Assembly (NCBI GenBank): GCA_034440595.1
Contig: JAWXCH010000162.1
Location: 1-22,526, forward strand
Direction: 5' to 3'
Length of the DNA: 22,526 nt
Origin: JAWXCH01 sp034440595
GTDB lineage: Bacteria > Planctomycetota > Planctomycetia > Pirellulales > JALHPA01
The position numbers and the translations under genes are program-made. The notes beneath the pieces are model-generated. The model was given only the letters and a program-made list of their open reading frames with translations, was not told the DNA's origin and ran no database searches. Positions 7,258-16,687 of the stretch are shown piece by piece. Position 1 is the first letter of the stretch, and each line of letters begins with the position of its first letter.

Positions 7258-8996
7258 GCGCAAATGGCGTTTTGCAAATTGGCCTCTTTTTGGGGATCCT
7301 GCTGGTCTGTGTGAAACCATTGGGTACTTACATTGCCCGCGTGTATGCCGGGTCGACACCCGTTCTAGAGCGACTCTTGCGACCCATTGAGCGACTGCTC
7401 TACCGCCTCTGCGGCATCGACAGCACCGCAGAGATGACGTGGCGACAATACGCAATCGGCGTGTTGACATTCAGCTTTGTTAGTTTCGTCGCCGTTTATT
7501 TGATGCAGCGATTGCAGGGGCTGCTACCGCTGAACCCGGAAGGGTTGCCCGCCGTATCGCCCGACTCCGCATTTAATACCGCGGTCAGTTTTACAACGAA
7601 CACCAACTGGCAGGGGTACGGTGGCGAAACGACGATGAGCTATCTCACGCAGATGCTCGCTCTGACGGTGCAGAACTTTGCCTCGGCGGCAGTCGGCATG
7701 GCAGTGCTCGTGGCTTTGATCCGTGGCTTTAGTCGGCATACTAGCGAAACAATTGGCAACTTCTGGGTCGACCTGGTGCGCGGAACGCTCTATATCCTGC
7801 TGCCGCTGTCGCTGGTGCTCGCCGTAGTGCTGGTATCGCAGGGAGTCGTGCAGACATTCAGTACTTACCAGGAAGTCACGCTCCTCGAACCAATTGTCAA
7901 CGCCGATGGCAATATCGTAACCACTCAGTCCATCGCCGTTGGTCCGGCCGCTTCGCAGATTGCGATCAAGCAGCTTGGCACCAATGGTGGTGGATTCTTT
8001 AACACAAACTCAGCACACCCGTTAGAGAACCCGACACCGCTCTCGAACTTGCTGGAGGTACTGGCGATCTTGCTGATTCCGGCATCCCTCTGTTACGCGT
8101 TTGGCGAAATGGTCGGCGACCGCCGCCAAGGCTGGGCAATTCTGGCGGCGATGTCCCTGGTGTTTGTGCCGTTACTCGCTGCCACGGTTGTATTCGAGCA
8201 ACAGGGCAATCCTGTATTGGCGAACCTCTCGGTCGATCAAGGTAGCTCGGAGAGTCAATCCGGTGGCAACATGGAAGGGAAGGAGACTCGCTTTGGCATT
8301 GTGAATTCTTCGCTCTGGGCTGTCGCTACCACAGCCGCCTCGAACGGTTCTGTCAACTCGATGCATGATTCATACACGCCGCTCGGGGGGCTGGTTCCGT
8401 TGTGGTTGATGCAACTGGGAGAAGTGATTTTTGGCGGCGTCGGCTCAGGACTGTACGGCATGCTAATCTTCGCCATCGTCGCTGTGTTTATCTCTGGACT
8501 GATGGTAGGCCGCACGCCCGAGTATCTGGGGAAGAAGATCGGCGCGTTCGAGATGAAGATGGCTTCTCTGGCGATTCTCTTTCCGTGTGCGATGGTGTTG
8601 ATTGGGACCGCGGTTGCCGTTCTGACCTCTGACGGGAAAGCGGCGATTTTTAATCCTGGCCCCCATGGCTTCAGTGAAGTGCTGTATGCGTTCTCCTCGG
8701 CCAGCAACAACAACGGCAGCGCATTTGCCGGGCTGGGAGCGAACAGCCTGTTTTACAACGCGCTGCTTGGGCTGGCGATGCTCGTTGGCCGTTTTTGGGT
8801 ATTGCTACCGGTGCTGGCGATTGCCGGTTCATTAGCGGTTAAAAAGACCGTCCCTGCCGGGCCTGGCACACTGCCGACACACACGCCGCTGTTCGTGGTC
8901 TTACTGGTCGCGGTTGTCATTGTCGTCGGAGCGTTGAGCTTCTTTCCGGCACTGGCCCTGGGACCGATTGTTGAGCATCTGCTGCTGACGAACTAG
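7254..8996 (+). CDS. kdpA: KdpA, potassium-channel-like subunit of the Kdp ATPase
   Basis: This encodes 580 residues with about ten transmembrane helices. KdpA belongs to the superfamily of K+ transporters and takes up K+ through a selectivity filter made from four repeats. The four loops are visible: TTNTNWQGYGGE (about 114-125), QLGTNGGGFFNTNSAHP (about 240-256), NGSVNSMHDSYTPLGG (about 365-380) and SNNNGSAFAG (about 484-493). The frame is open upstream to 7095, but the ATG at 7254 (MSANGVLQIG) overlaps the kdpF stop as ATGA and gives the family length, so it is preferred. K+ enters here and is moved onward by KdpB. Confidence 0.97.
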   Translation: MSANGVLQIGLFLGILLVCVKPLGTYIARVYAGSTPVLERLLRPIERLLYRLCGIDSTAEMTWRQYAIGVLTFSFVSFVAVYLMQRLQGLLPLNPEGLPAVSPDSAFNTAVSFTTNTNWQGYGGETTMSYLTQMLALTVQNFASAAVGMAVLVALIRGFSRHTSETIGNFWVDLVRGTLYILLPLSLVLAVVLVSQGVVQTFSTYQEVTLLEPIVNADGNIVTTQSIAVGPAASQIAIKQLGTNGGGFFNTNSAHPLENPTPLSNLLEVLAILLIPASLCYAFGEMVGDRRQGWAILAAMSLVFVPLLAATVVFEQQGNPVLANLSVDQGSSESQSGGNMEGKETRFGIVNSSLWAVATTAASNGSVNSMHDSYTPLGGLVPLWLMQLGEVIFGGVGSGLYGMLIFAIVAVFISGLMVGRTPEYLGKKIGAFEMKMASLAILFPCAMVLIGTAVAVLTSDGKAAIFNPGPHGFSEVLYAFSSASNNNGSAFAGLGANSLFYNALLGLAMLVGRFWVLLPVLAIAGSLAVKKTVPAGPGTLPTHTPLFVVLLVAVVIVVGALSFFPALALGPIVEHLLLTN

Positions 8997-9008
8997 GAAA
9001 CTCTACTC

Positions 9009-11114
9009 ATGACAAAAACGTCAATCCATTTCTTTGAACGCAAAATCCTGGGCCAGGCGATCGTTGCCTCGTTTCAAAAACTTGACCCGCGCGTGCAACT
9101 GCGCAACCCGGTGATGTTTGCCGTGTACCTGGGGAGCATACTGACAACCGCACTCTGGTTGAACTCGCTGGGAGCATCGTCTGGAGAGTCGTCAGGATTT
9201 GTGTTTGCGGTGACAGTCTGGCTTTGGTTTACGGTTTTATTTGCCAACTTTGCCGAGGCGATTGCCGAAGGACATGGCAAGGCGCAAGCGGCTGCACTTA
9301 AGAAGAGCCGGTCCGATGTCAGTGCGAAACGATTGAGTCGCCCGCCGGCGAGCCTGGGCAATGTGCGAACTAGCGGCGAGCTACTCGCGAATGGGGCGAT
9401 CGAGATACGGTCGGCCGCTGAGCTGCGTGTCGGTGACATTATTTATGCAGAAGCGGGAGATACCATTGCCGCCGATGGCGAAGTGATCGAAGGAGTGGCC
9501 TCGGTCGACGAAAGTGCAATCACGGGCGAGAGTGCTCCAGTCGTACGCGAAAGCGGAGGAGACCGCAGCTCAGTCACCGGCGGTACGCGCGTCCTATCCG
9601 ACTGGCTGCTCATTCAGGTCAAGGCGCTGCCGGGACAAAGCTTTCTGGACCGCATGATTGCCATGGTCGAAGGTGCCAAGCGACAGAAAACTCCGAACGA
9701 AATCGCCCTGGCAATTCTGCTGGCGGCACTCACGCTGATCTTTTTGCTGGTGGTAGCGACGCTGCTCCCTTTTTCGATCTTTAGTGTACAGGTATCGGGT
9801 CAAGGAAAGGCCATCAGTTTAACAGTACTGGTCGCATTATTTGTTTGTCTGGCTCCAACCACGATTGGAGCGCTACTGTCGGCGATCGGCATTGCTGGCA
9901 TGAACCGATTGAGTCAGGCGAATGTCGTCGCTATGTCGGGTCGAGCTGTCGAGGCCGCCGGTGACGTGGATGTATTACTGCTCGATAAAACCGGCACCAT
10001 TACCTTGGGAAACCGCCAGGCAGCTCGGTTCATTCCTGCCGACGGTTTGAAAGATCAGGAACTGGCGGAAGCCGCACAGCTAGCTTCAATGGCTGACGAA
10101 ACTGCCGAAGGTCGCAGTATCTTGGTGCTGGCCAAAAAACAGTTTGGATTGCGAGGACGCGAACTGGAACAGATCAAACCGCACTTCGTGCCGTTCTCGG
10201 CGCGTACCCGGATGAGTGGCGTGACTTTGGACGGGCACGAGATTCGCAAAGGGGCGACCGAGGCAGTGGAAACGCATGTGCGCAGTCTCGGCGGGTTTCT
10301 ACCCGAGGACGTACGTGTCGCCGTTCAGCAAATCGCCAAGGCGGGCGGAACGCCCTTAGTCGTCAGTCGAGATGCCAAGGTACTCGGCGTAATTGAATTG
10401 AAGGATATCGTCAAAGGGGGCATCAAAGAGCGCTTTGCCGAACTGCGCCAAATGGGAATTAAGACCGTGATGATCACCGGGGATAACCCGTTGACTGCTG
10501 CCGCCATTGCCGCAGAAGCGGGTGTCGATGACTTTTTGGCAGAAGCAACACCGGAGGCCAAGCTATCGCTAATTCGCGAATATCAGAAAGGTGGCAGACT
10601 CGTCGCGATGACTGGGGATGGCACCAACGACGCACCGGCCCTGGCCCAAGCCGATGTTGCAGTGGCGATGAACAGCGGCACGCAGGCAGCCAAAGAGGCC
10701 GGCAATATGGTGGACCTGGACTCCAATCCGACCAAGCTCATTGAAATCGTCAACATTGGCAAGCAGCTCCTCATGACGCGCGGTTCGCTAACGACATTCA
10801 GCATCGCTAACGACGTTGCCAAGTACTTTGCAATTCTCCCTGCGGCGTTTGCGGCAACCTATCCTGAGCTGAAGGGACTCGACCTGATGCGGCTCTCCTC
10901 TCCAACCAGCGCGGTCATGTCGGCGGTGATTTTCAACGCGCTGATCATTATCGCACTGATACCGCTGGCATTAAGGGGAGTAACCTATCGTCAAGTGGGT
11001 GCCGCAACGCTCTTGCGAAACAACATGCTCATTTATGGACTGGGGGGGCTGATCGTGCCATTCATCGGGATCAAAATCATCGACCTGCTGCTTTCTGCCA
11101 CGGGGCTAGCCTAA
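9009..11114 (+). CDS. kdpB: KdpB, P-type ATPase subunit of the Kdp potassium pump
   Basis: This encodes 701 residues, a full-length type IA P-type ATPase. The actuator motif TGES is at 172-175 and the phosphorylation site DKTGTITLGN has D326 as the acceptor. The nucleotide-binding KGAT motif follows, and the hinge GDGTNDAPALA is at 536-546. The N-terminal FFERKILGQAIVASFQKLDPR and the C-terminal membrane helices are typical of KdpB. ATP hydrolysis here drives K+ uptake through KdpA. The start is 12 bases after kdpA, and kdpC follows after 12 more. No damaged motif is seen. Confidence 0.97.
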   Translation: MTKTSIHFFERKILGQAIVASFQKLDPRVQLRNPVMFAVYLGSILTTALWLNSLGASSGESSGFVFAVTVWLWFTVLFANFAEAIAEGHGKAQAAALKKSRSDVSAKRLSRPPASLGNVRTSGELLANGAIEIRSAAELRVGDIIYAEAGDTIAADGEVIEGVASVDESAITGESAPVVRESGGDRSSVTGGTRVLSDWLLIQVKALPGQSFLDRMIAMVEGAKRQKTPNEIALAILLAALTLIFLLVVATLLPFSIFSVQVSGQGKAISLTVLVALFVCLAPTTIGALLSAIGIAGMNRLSQANVVAMSGRAVEAAGDVDVLLLDKTGTITLGNRQAARFIPADGLKDQELAEAAQLASMADETAEGRSILVLAKKQFGLRGRELEQIKPHFVPFSARTRMSGVTLDGHEIRKGATEAVETHVRSLGGFLPEDVRVAVQQIAKAGGTPLVVSRDAKVLGVIELKDIVKGGIKERFAELRQMGIKTVMITGDNPLTAAAIAAEAGVDDFLAEATPEAKLSLIREYQKGGRLVAMTGDGTNDAPALAQADVAVAMNSGTQAAKEAGNMVDLDSNPTKLIEIVNIGKQLLMTRGSLTTFSIANDVAKYFAILPAAFAATYPELKGLDLMRLSSPTSAVMSAVIFNALIIIALIPLALRGVTYRQVGAATLLRNNMLIYGLGGLIVPFIGIKIIDLLLSATGLA

Positions 11115-11126
11115 GGAGTAAATCAA

Positions 11127-11696
11127 ATGTTTCAGCAACTGCGCACTGCCACGTTATTACTGTTGTCACTGACCATACTGACTGGCGTTGCGTACCCGTT
11201 AGTTGTCAGCGGCATCGCTCAAGCATTGTTTCCGAGTCAAGCTAACGGTAGCTTGATTCAAATGGGCGACAAATCCGTCGGTTCGGAGTTGATCGGGCAG
11301 GCATTTTCCAAGCCGGCGTACTTTTGGGGACGACTCTCGGCGACCGGGCCTGTGCAGTATAATGCGGCGGCATCGAGCGGCTCCAACTTCGGGCCAATGC
11401 ATCCCGAGCTGCAACAAGCAGTCGAGCAAAGAATTGCTGCATTGAAGGCTGCCGGACATGCAGAGGGTGCGATCCCGGTCGATCTGGTAACCGCATCAGC
11501 CAGCGGCTTGGACCCCCATATCTCGCCCGCCGCGGCCGAATTCCAGGTGGCGCGGATCGCGGCAGTCAGAAAAATGTCCGTCGACGCGGTTCGCCAACTG
11601 ATTCGGCAATATACTGACGGCAGACAGTTCGGCCTTCTAGGCGAAGCCCGCGTGAATGTCCTGCAACTGAATCTTGCTCTGGATCAGCAAAACTGA
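11127..11696 (+). CDS. kdpC: KdpC, accessory subunit of the Kdp potassium pump
   Basis: This encodes 189 residues, the normal length. One N-terminal transmembrane helix lies at about 7-33 (LLLLSLTILTGVAYPLVV), followed by the conserved periplasmic motifs GSELIGQAFSKPAYFWGRLSAT, GSNFGP and DPHISPAAA. KdpC is thought to raise the nucleotide affinity of KdpB and to stabilise the complex. A strong AAGGAG at 11113-11118, overlapping the kdpB stop, supports the ATG at 11127. Confidence 0.95.
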   Translation: MFQQLRTATLLLLSLTILTGVAYPLVVSGIAQALFPSQANGSLIQMGDKSVGSELIGQAFSKPAYFWGRLSATGPVQYNAAASSGSNFGPMHPELQQAVEQRIAALKAAGHAEGAIPVDLVTASASGLDPHISPAAAEFQVARIAAVRKMSVDAVRQLIRQYTDGRQFGLLGEARVNVLQLNLALDQQN

Positions 11697-11720
11697 AACA
11701 ATCCAAGGTGATCCCAAATC

Positions 11721-12050
11721 ATGTCACTCCAAATCGTTTGCCCCATCTGTCACATCAACAACACTGTCGAGGATTCGACAGTCGGTCGTTACGTGCAATG
11801 CAGCAGTTGTCCGAATCGCTTCTATGTCGAAGCACCTACTCTGGCAGACATCGAAGAATCCAAGACTGGATCGTCTGGCATCAACATGTCGCATAATCTG
11901 AAAGCGATTCAGCAACTAATTTCCGAGAGCGACCGGAAGGTAAGCAAGACCGCGTTGATCCTCCACAATCAAGTATTCCTGTTGCGAGTGGTTGTAGTAC
12001 TTCAGGCGGCCATCTGTCTGTTGCTGATGTTATTGGTATTTTGGCGGTAA
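11721..12050 (+). CDS. MJ0042-type zinc-ribbon protein with C-terminal membrane helix
   Basis: This encodes 109 residues. C7-x2-C10 and C27-x2-C30 (IVCPIC ... GRYVQCSSCPNRFYV) form a zinc ribbon like the MJ0042 family, which is common in planctomycetes. A polar middle of about 45 residues follows, then one strongly hydrophobic C-terminal helix (about 84-108), so it is probably a tail-anchored membrane protein with a cytoplasmic metal-binding head. It lies 24 bases after kdpC and 31 before kdpD in the same direction, inside the kdp operon. This is not a standard Kdp component. It could modulate the pump or the KdpD sensor, but that is inference; the protein has no catalytic motif. Confidence 0.8.
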   Translation: MSLQIVCPICHINNTVEDSTVGRYVQCSSCPNRFYVEAPTLADIEESKTGSSGINMSHNLKAIQQLISESDRKVSKTALILHNQVFLLRVVVVLQAAICLLLMLLVFWR

Positions 12051-12081
12051 CCTGGCACTCGCTCTGTAGAACGAACCGTCA

Positions 12082-14772
12082 ATGTCTGATGTCCGACCGA
12101 ATCCCGATCAACTCCTGGCACAGGTCAAGAACCTCGAGGCTGAAGCCAAGCGCGGGTCACTAAAAATATTCTTTGGATACGCGGCCGGTGTTGGCAAAAC
12201 GTATGCGATGCTCGAGACCGCTCGGCATGCTGTGGCTCTAGGTCGCGAAGTCGTCGTTGGCTACATTGAGCCTCATGCTCGTCCAGAGACGCAGGCACTC
12301 GTCGCAGGCTTGGAAGTCTTACCCGTTGCAGAAATCGAGTATCGCGGTGTCGTACTGCGCGAATTCGATGTCGACGTCGCACTGGCTCGGCAGCCGGATC
12401 TGATACTGGTGGACGAACTGGCACATACCAATGCCGAAGGCTGCCGGCATGAGAAGCGCTGGCAGGATATCGAAGAACTGCTCGACGCCGGTATCAATGT
12501 CTGGACCACGCTGAACGTGCAGCACATCGAGAGTTTGAACGATGTGATTGGCCAGATTACCGGTGTTGTTGTTCGAGAGACGGTCCCTGACCGAGTGTTT
12601 GATCTGGCCGATGATTTGGAACTGGTAGATCTGACACCGGAAGAATTGCTGATGCGGCTAAGTGCGGGAAAGATCTATGTTCCTGAACAGGCGCAGCGCG
12701 CGATCCAAAGTTTCTTCCAGAAAGGTAATCTGACCGCGCTACGAGAGCTGTCGCTCAGGCAGGCGGCCCGGCGAATTCACACCGATGTCGAATCGGCACG
12801 TCGGAGTAAATCCGTCAATCAGCCTTGGGCCACTTCCGAACGGTTGCTCGTATGTGTTGGTCCTAGCCCGACTACGGCACGTGTTATCCGTACAGCCAAG
12901 CGAATGGCGGCGGCGCTCGATGCCCCTTGGCTAGCTGTCTCGATTGATCTGACAGGTGAATCGGCCAGCAGCCAGGTGAAACAACGGATCGCACAGCACT
13001 TTCGGCAGGCCGAAGGGCTAGGTGCCGAGACGGTCACGCTGCCCGGTCAGGATGTTACCGGCACAATCCTCGAGTACGCCCGATCGCGAAACGTCACCAA
13101 AATTCTCATCGGAAAAACGAAGCAGCCTCGGTGGAAGCGCCTCCTGTTCGGATCGGTAGTAGATGAAATACTCGAGCAGAGTGAAGACATTGATGTGTAC
13201 GTGATTCATGGTGAGGATGCACAGGAACACCTCGCTATTTCAAAACGAAGTGCGGCTCCTACCAAAAAGCTACCCTATGTCATGGCGTCGGTGTTGATTG
13301 CTTTGACCGCGTGCCTGGCCTATGCCTTGCAACTGCTCAATTTTTCTGACGCCGAGGCCAACTCGGTGATGCTATTCCTCGCGGCAGTGGCCTGGGCCGC
13401 AGCCCGGTATGGCCGTGGCCCAGCGATTCTGGCTAGTGTGCTGGCGGTGCTGGTGTTTGACTTTTTTTTCGTCCCACCATTTCATACGTTTGCCGTGTCC
13501 GATGCGCAGTACGTGGTCACATTTGCGGTGATGTTGATCATAGGTATTGTCATTAGCACGCTGACCTCGCGCCTGAGGGCACAGGTCGAAAGTACTCGCC
13601 TGCGCGAGAGCCGAACCGCCGCACTCTACGAGTTAGGGAAGAAACTTAGCTCATTGTACGGCAATGTTTTTCTCGCTAGCGCGGCCGGTGTGCAAATTGC
13701 CGAGATGCTAAGTGCCGAAGTGGCCATTTACTTGCAGCAGTCATCAGAAACAGCGGAGGTCGTTTATGGTCAGAACTCCGTCATTGCTAAACACGCAGTG
13801 AGCCTGCCGGTTGCTCAGTGGGTTATCCAGCATGACCAGATCGCCGGGGCAGGAACCAACACTCTGCCAAATGCGATCGCGCTGTTTCTCCCCTTGATCG
13901 GGTCGCAACGGACGCATGGAGCTATTGCCATTCGTGCTACAGACGCCCAACGCCTGCTGGAACCGGATGTACGTCGCCTGTTAGAAGCGTGCGCCAGTCA
14001 ACTGGCATTGGCATTGGAACGAGATCAACTAGCCATTGATGCAGCGGAAGCCCGTATTCAGGCCGAGACAGAACAAGTTCGCAGTAGTCTGCTGAGCAGC
14101 GTCTCGCACGACCTAAAGACTCCACTCGCCGCAATTGCAGGTGCCAGCAGCAGCCTGCTGGAAAGTACGTCGCACAGCGAGAACACGCGCCGCCAGCTTC
14201 TCGAATCGATCTCGGACGAAGCTGTGCGACTCAATCGACTGCTCGAAAACATTCTGCAGATGTCGAAACTGGATGCCGGTGCCGCTGCGCCGAACAGGCA
14301 GTGGCATGTACTGGAGGAAATCGTCGGTTCTGCCTTGCATCGGACTACTCGCGCACTTGCAAGCCATCAAGTATCCGTGAACATGCCCGCAGACCTTCCG
14401 TTGGTTTTCGTAGATGGGCTTCTCATCGAGCAGGCCTTTGTTAACCTACTGGAGAATGCCGCACTCTACACCCCGCCAGGATCACAGGTCGCGATCAGCG
14501 CCAGCGTCGACGGTCAGTCCCTGCGGATCAGCATCGTAGACAATGGTCCCGGGCTGCCTGTCAGTGCGGAGGACCGGGTATTTGACAAGTTCTACCGAGC
14601 GTTTCCTGCTGCGGATAGCGGTCGAGGGTCAGGGCTAGGCCTGGCCATCTGTCGGGCGATTATTTTTTCTCACGGCAGCAGGATTACCGCTAGCAATCGT
14701 CCAGGGGGCGGAGCCGAATTCGTGATTCGCTTACCATTGTCGAAAGACGCACCACAAGTGGTGATAGAATAG
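12082..14772 (+). CDS. kdpD: KdpD, sensor histidine kinase for potassium limitation
   Basis: This encodes 896 residues, full length. Domain order: N-terminal KdpD domain (about 22-230) with Walker A GYAAGVGKT (32-40) and the Walker B-like LVDELAHTNAEG; a universal-stress-type domain (about 250-375); four transmembrane helices of the DUF4118 type (about 397-495); a GAF-like segment; HisKA with the phospho-accepting H676 in SSVSHDLKTPL; and HATPase_c with NLLENAALYT, DNGPGLP and GRGSGLGLAIC. KdpD senses low K+ or turgor and phosphorylates KdpE. The kdpE gene follows after four bases. I do not see the SxS...FTAxY motif known for c-di-AMP binding in Firmicutes KdpD. Confidence 0.96.
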   Translation: MSDVRPNPDQLLAQVKNLEAEAKRGSLKIFFGYAAGVGKTYAMLETARHAVALGREVVVGYIEPHARPETQALVAGLEVLPVAEIEYRGVVLREFDVDVALARQPDLILVDELAHTNAEGCRHEKRWQDIEELLDAGINVWTTLNVQHIESLNDVIGQITGVVVRETVPDRVFDLADDLELVDLTPEELLMRLSAGKIYVPEQAQRAIQSFFQKGNLTALRELSLRQAARRIHTDVESARRSKSVNQPWATSERLLVCVGPSPTTARVIRTAKRMAAALDAPWLAVSIDLTGESASSQVKQRIAQHFRQAEGLGAETVTLPGQDVTGTILEYARSRNVTKILIGKTKQPRWKRLLFGSVVDEILEQSEDIDVYVIHGEDAQEHLAISKRSAAPTKKLPYVMASVLIALTACLAYALQLLNFSDAEANSVMLFLAAVAWAAARYGRGPAILASVLAVLVFDFFFVPPFHTFAVSDAQYVVTFAVMLIIGIVISTLTSRLRAQVESTRLRESRTAALYELGKKLSSLYGNVFLASAAGVQIAEMLSAEVAIYLQQSSETAEVVYGQNSVIAKHAVSLPVAQWVIQHDQIAGAGTNTLPNAIALFLPLIGSQRTHGAIAIRATDAQRLLEPDVRRLLEACASQLALALERDQLAIDAAEARIQAETEQVRSSLLSSVSHDLKTPLAAIAGASSSLLESTSHSENTRRQLLESISDEAVRLNRLLENILQMSKLDAGAAAPNRQWHVLEEIVGSALHRTTRALASHQVSVNMPADLPLVFVDGLLIEQAFVNLLENAALYTPPGSQVAISASVDGQSLRISIVDNGPGLPVSAEDRVFDKFYRAFPAADSGRGSGLGLAICRAIIFSHGSRITASNRPGGGAEFVIRLPLSKDAPQVVIE

Positions 14773-14776
14773 AGCA

Positions 14777-15469
14777 ATGCTGTCCACTGATCTCCACATA
14801 CTAGTCATCGAAGACGAACAACCGATCAGGCGGTTCCCGCGCGCATCGCTTGAGAACGACGGCTATCGTGTCAGTGAGGCGGTTTCGGGCGAAGAAGGTC
14901 TGCGAATGGCCGCGAGCCAACCGCCCGATCTCATCCTCCTGGATTTAGGACTGCCAGATCTCGATGGTCAAGAAGTTCTCATGCGGCTGAGAGAATGGTA
15001 CACGCCGCCGATTATTGTGCTTTCAGCACGCGATCAAGAGCCGCAGAAGATCAAAGCTCTTGACCAAGGTGCAGATGACTACGTGACCAAGCCGTTTAGC
15101 GTCGGCGAGTTGTTAGCGCGGATGCGAACGGCCATCCGACACGCAAATCACATCGGCCCAGAGGCGACTTCGATCACGATCGGCGATCTGCGTTTCGACC
15201 TGGCCGCCCGACTAATATACCGCAATGAGGATCAGGTTCATTTCACTCCGTTGGAGTACAAACTACTGGTTACGATGCTCAAGCATGCGGGAAAGGTCCT
15301 GACACATCGTTTCCTGCTGCGGGAAGTCTGGGGGCCGCAAAATTCTCAGGAGAACCACTACCTGCGCGTATTTGTCGCCAGCCTGCGCCGCAAGCTGGAA
15401 GCAGACCCCGCTCGCCCACGGTACATCCTTACTGAGCAGGGAGTCGGCTATCGGTTTGCAGCGGAGTAA
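14777..15469 (+). CDS. kdpE: KdpE, OmpR-type response regulator of the kdp operon
   Basis: This encodes 230 residues. The receiver domain (1-120) has E12/D13, the phospho-acceptor D56 (LILLDLGLPD), S83 and K105 (YVTKPF). The C-terminal winged-helix DNA-binding domain (about 130-230) ends LRRKLEADPARPRYILTEQGVGYRF, typical of the OmpR/PhoB type. Phosphorylated KdpE activates kdp transcription. Start ATG 14777 lies four bases after kdpD. One oddity: helix 1 reads IRRFPRASLENDGY, with a proline where KdpE proteins normally have leucine (RRFLR). This is either a tolerated change or a base error (CTG to CCG). Confidence 0.95.
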   Translation: MLSTDLHILVIEDEQPIRRFPRASLENDGYRVSEAVSGEEGLRMAASQPPDLILLDLGLPDLDGQEVLMRLREWYTPPIIVLSARDQEPQKIKALDQGADDYVTKPFSVGELLARMRTAIRHANHIGPEATSITIGDLRFDLAARLIYRNEDQVHFTPLEYKLLVTMLKHAGKVLTHRFLLREVWGPQNSQENHYLRVFVASLRRKLEADPARPRYILTEQGVGYRFAAE

Positions 15470-15501
15470 AATTGTCTCGCAATTCCATTGCAACCCGCAA
15501 T

Positions 15502-15732
15502 TTACTGCGATGCCGAAATATGCGGGTGCGGGATCGGTGCGTCATTCAACTCCGCCACGGGTTCCTCAAGTTCCGTCCGCAGCGGGTCAGTGGCGCGAGC
15601 CAGTGTGGAAAAGAGCTGCGTCAATTGCTGCCGAACCGACGGACACAGACCAGCGTCGCCAAGTTGGATGGCTGCTAGCAATTCAGCCGAGTCAACACCA
15701 GGGTTTTTATCCGAACGTGGTTTCATAGTCAT
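15502..15732 (-). CDS. small hypothetical protein convergent with kdpE
   Basis: This encodes 76 residues on the minus strand, start ATG 15732 (an in-frame ATG at 15726 is an alternative). The sequence has a soluble, helix-rich composition (SAELLAAIQLGDAG, VRQQLTQLFSTLARA) and ends with a proline/histidine-rich tail. I recognise no family. It is favoured over the overlapping + strand frames because those are rich in Arg, Cys and Ser without structure. No good Shine-Dalgarno sequence is present. It converges on kdpE with a 32-base gap. Confidence 0.45.
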   Translation of the reverse strand: MTMKPRSDKNPGVDSAELLAAIQLGDAGLCPSVRQQLTQLFSTLARATDPLRTELEEPVAELNDAPIPHPHISASQ

Positions 15733-15949
15733 GGCCCACGAAGCAAACCTGCAAACGGCGGAGTCTGCGATATCGGACCCTGTCGAGGCGCATGTACGAT
15801 GGCACTAGTGGTATACTATCGTCGGCACTCGAACTCATCATCAGGCGGAAGCCCGCAAAACCTAATGCATATTTGATTTTCTTTTCTCGCTCTCCGAATC
15901 CTGCTGTTAAATATCAAACGCCTTTGCTGACAAACCAACGGGTGTGATA

Positions 15950-16630
15950 ATGTGCGGTCGGTATACCATGCGAACGCCGTTGACTCTGCTGATTGAGCAA
16001 TTTAATGCGCGACCAGAACTGGTGCAGACTACGTTTCTGCCGCGATACAATATTGCCCCCACCCAGTCGATTCTGGCAGTTCGAGCTGGCTCGGATGAAG
16101 AGCGTGTGATCTCGGAACTGCATTGGGGACTAATCCCTGCTTGGTCAAAAGAGCCGCGCGGGACGACCATCAACGCCAGGGCCGAAACCATCGCCGAGAA
16201 GCCGATGTTCCGCTCCGCGTTTCGATCACGCCGCTGTTTGATCCTGACCGATGGCTACTACGAATGGGCACGCATCGGTTCAAAAAAACAACCATATCTA
16301 TTTGAAATAGGCCAGCGACCGTTTGCATTTGCTGGGATCTGGGAATCTTGGCGCGGGGAGGGACAGACCCCTTTGCAATCCTGCGCGATCATCACCACCA
16401 GCGCAAACGCCCTGGCTTCTACGATCCACGACCGTATGCCGGTCATCCTTCATCCGACCGACTATGACGCTTGGCTTGATCCCGGCAACAAGGACGCGGC
16501 AGAACTAGCAAGATTACTGGTCCCTTGGGAGTCGGACGATCTGACAATGCGACCGGTCAGCACCTTTGTCAACAATGCCAGAAACGAAGGCCCGCAGTGT
16601 GTTGAACCGACGTCGATAGAACAGGGATAG
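15950..16630 (+). CDS. SRAP domain protein (YedK/HMCES family, abasic-site DNA-protein crosslinker)
   Basis: This encodes 226 residues. After removal of Met1, Cys2 (MCGRY) becomes the N-terminal nucleophile that forms a thiazolidine crosslink with abasic sites in single-stranded DNA, shielding them during replication. The supporting residues N75 (INARAET), E105 (GYYEW) and H160 (HDRMPVIL) are present at the same positions that I recall for E. coli YedK. The frame is open from GTG 15944, but activity needs Cys directly after Met, so ATG 15950 must be the start. It appears to be a stand-alone gene; the kinase gene begins 57 bases later, so co-transcription is possible but not shown. Confidence 0.93.
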   Translation: MCGRYTMRTPLTLLIEQFNARPELVQTTFLPRYNIAPTQSILAVRAGSDEERVISELHWGLIPAWSKEPRGTTINARAETIAEKPMFRSAFRSRRCLILTDGYYEWARIGSKKQPYLFEIGQRPFAFAGIWESWRGEGQTPLQSCAIITTSANALASTIHDRMPVILHPTDYDAWLDPGNKDAAELARLLVPWESDDLTMRPVSTFVNNARNEGPQCVEPTSIEQG

Positions 16631-16687
16631 ACTCCTGACGCACGGTCGAAAGTTGTCAATTCCACTGGTGGACCGCATACTAAGTAC

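Noticed and set aside
15944..15949. GTG start of the SRAP protein
   Set aside because: The catalytic cysteine must follow the initiator Met directly, which only ATG 15950 allows.
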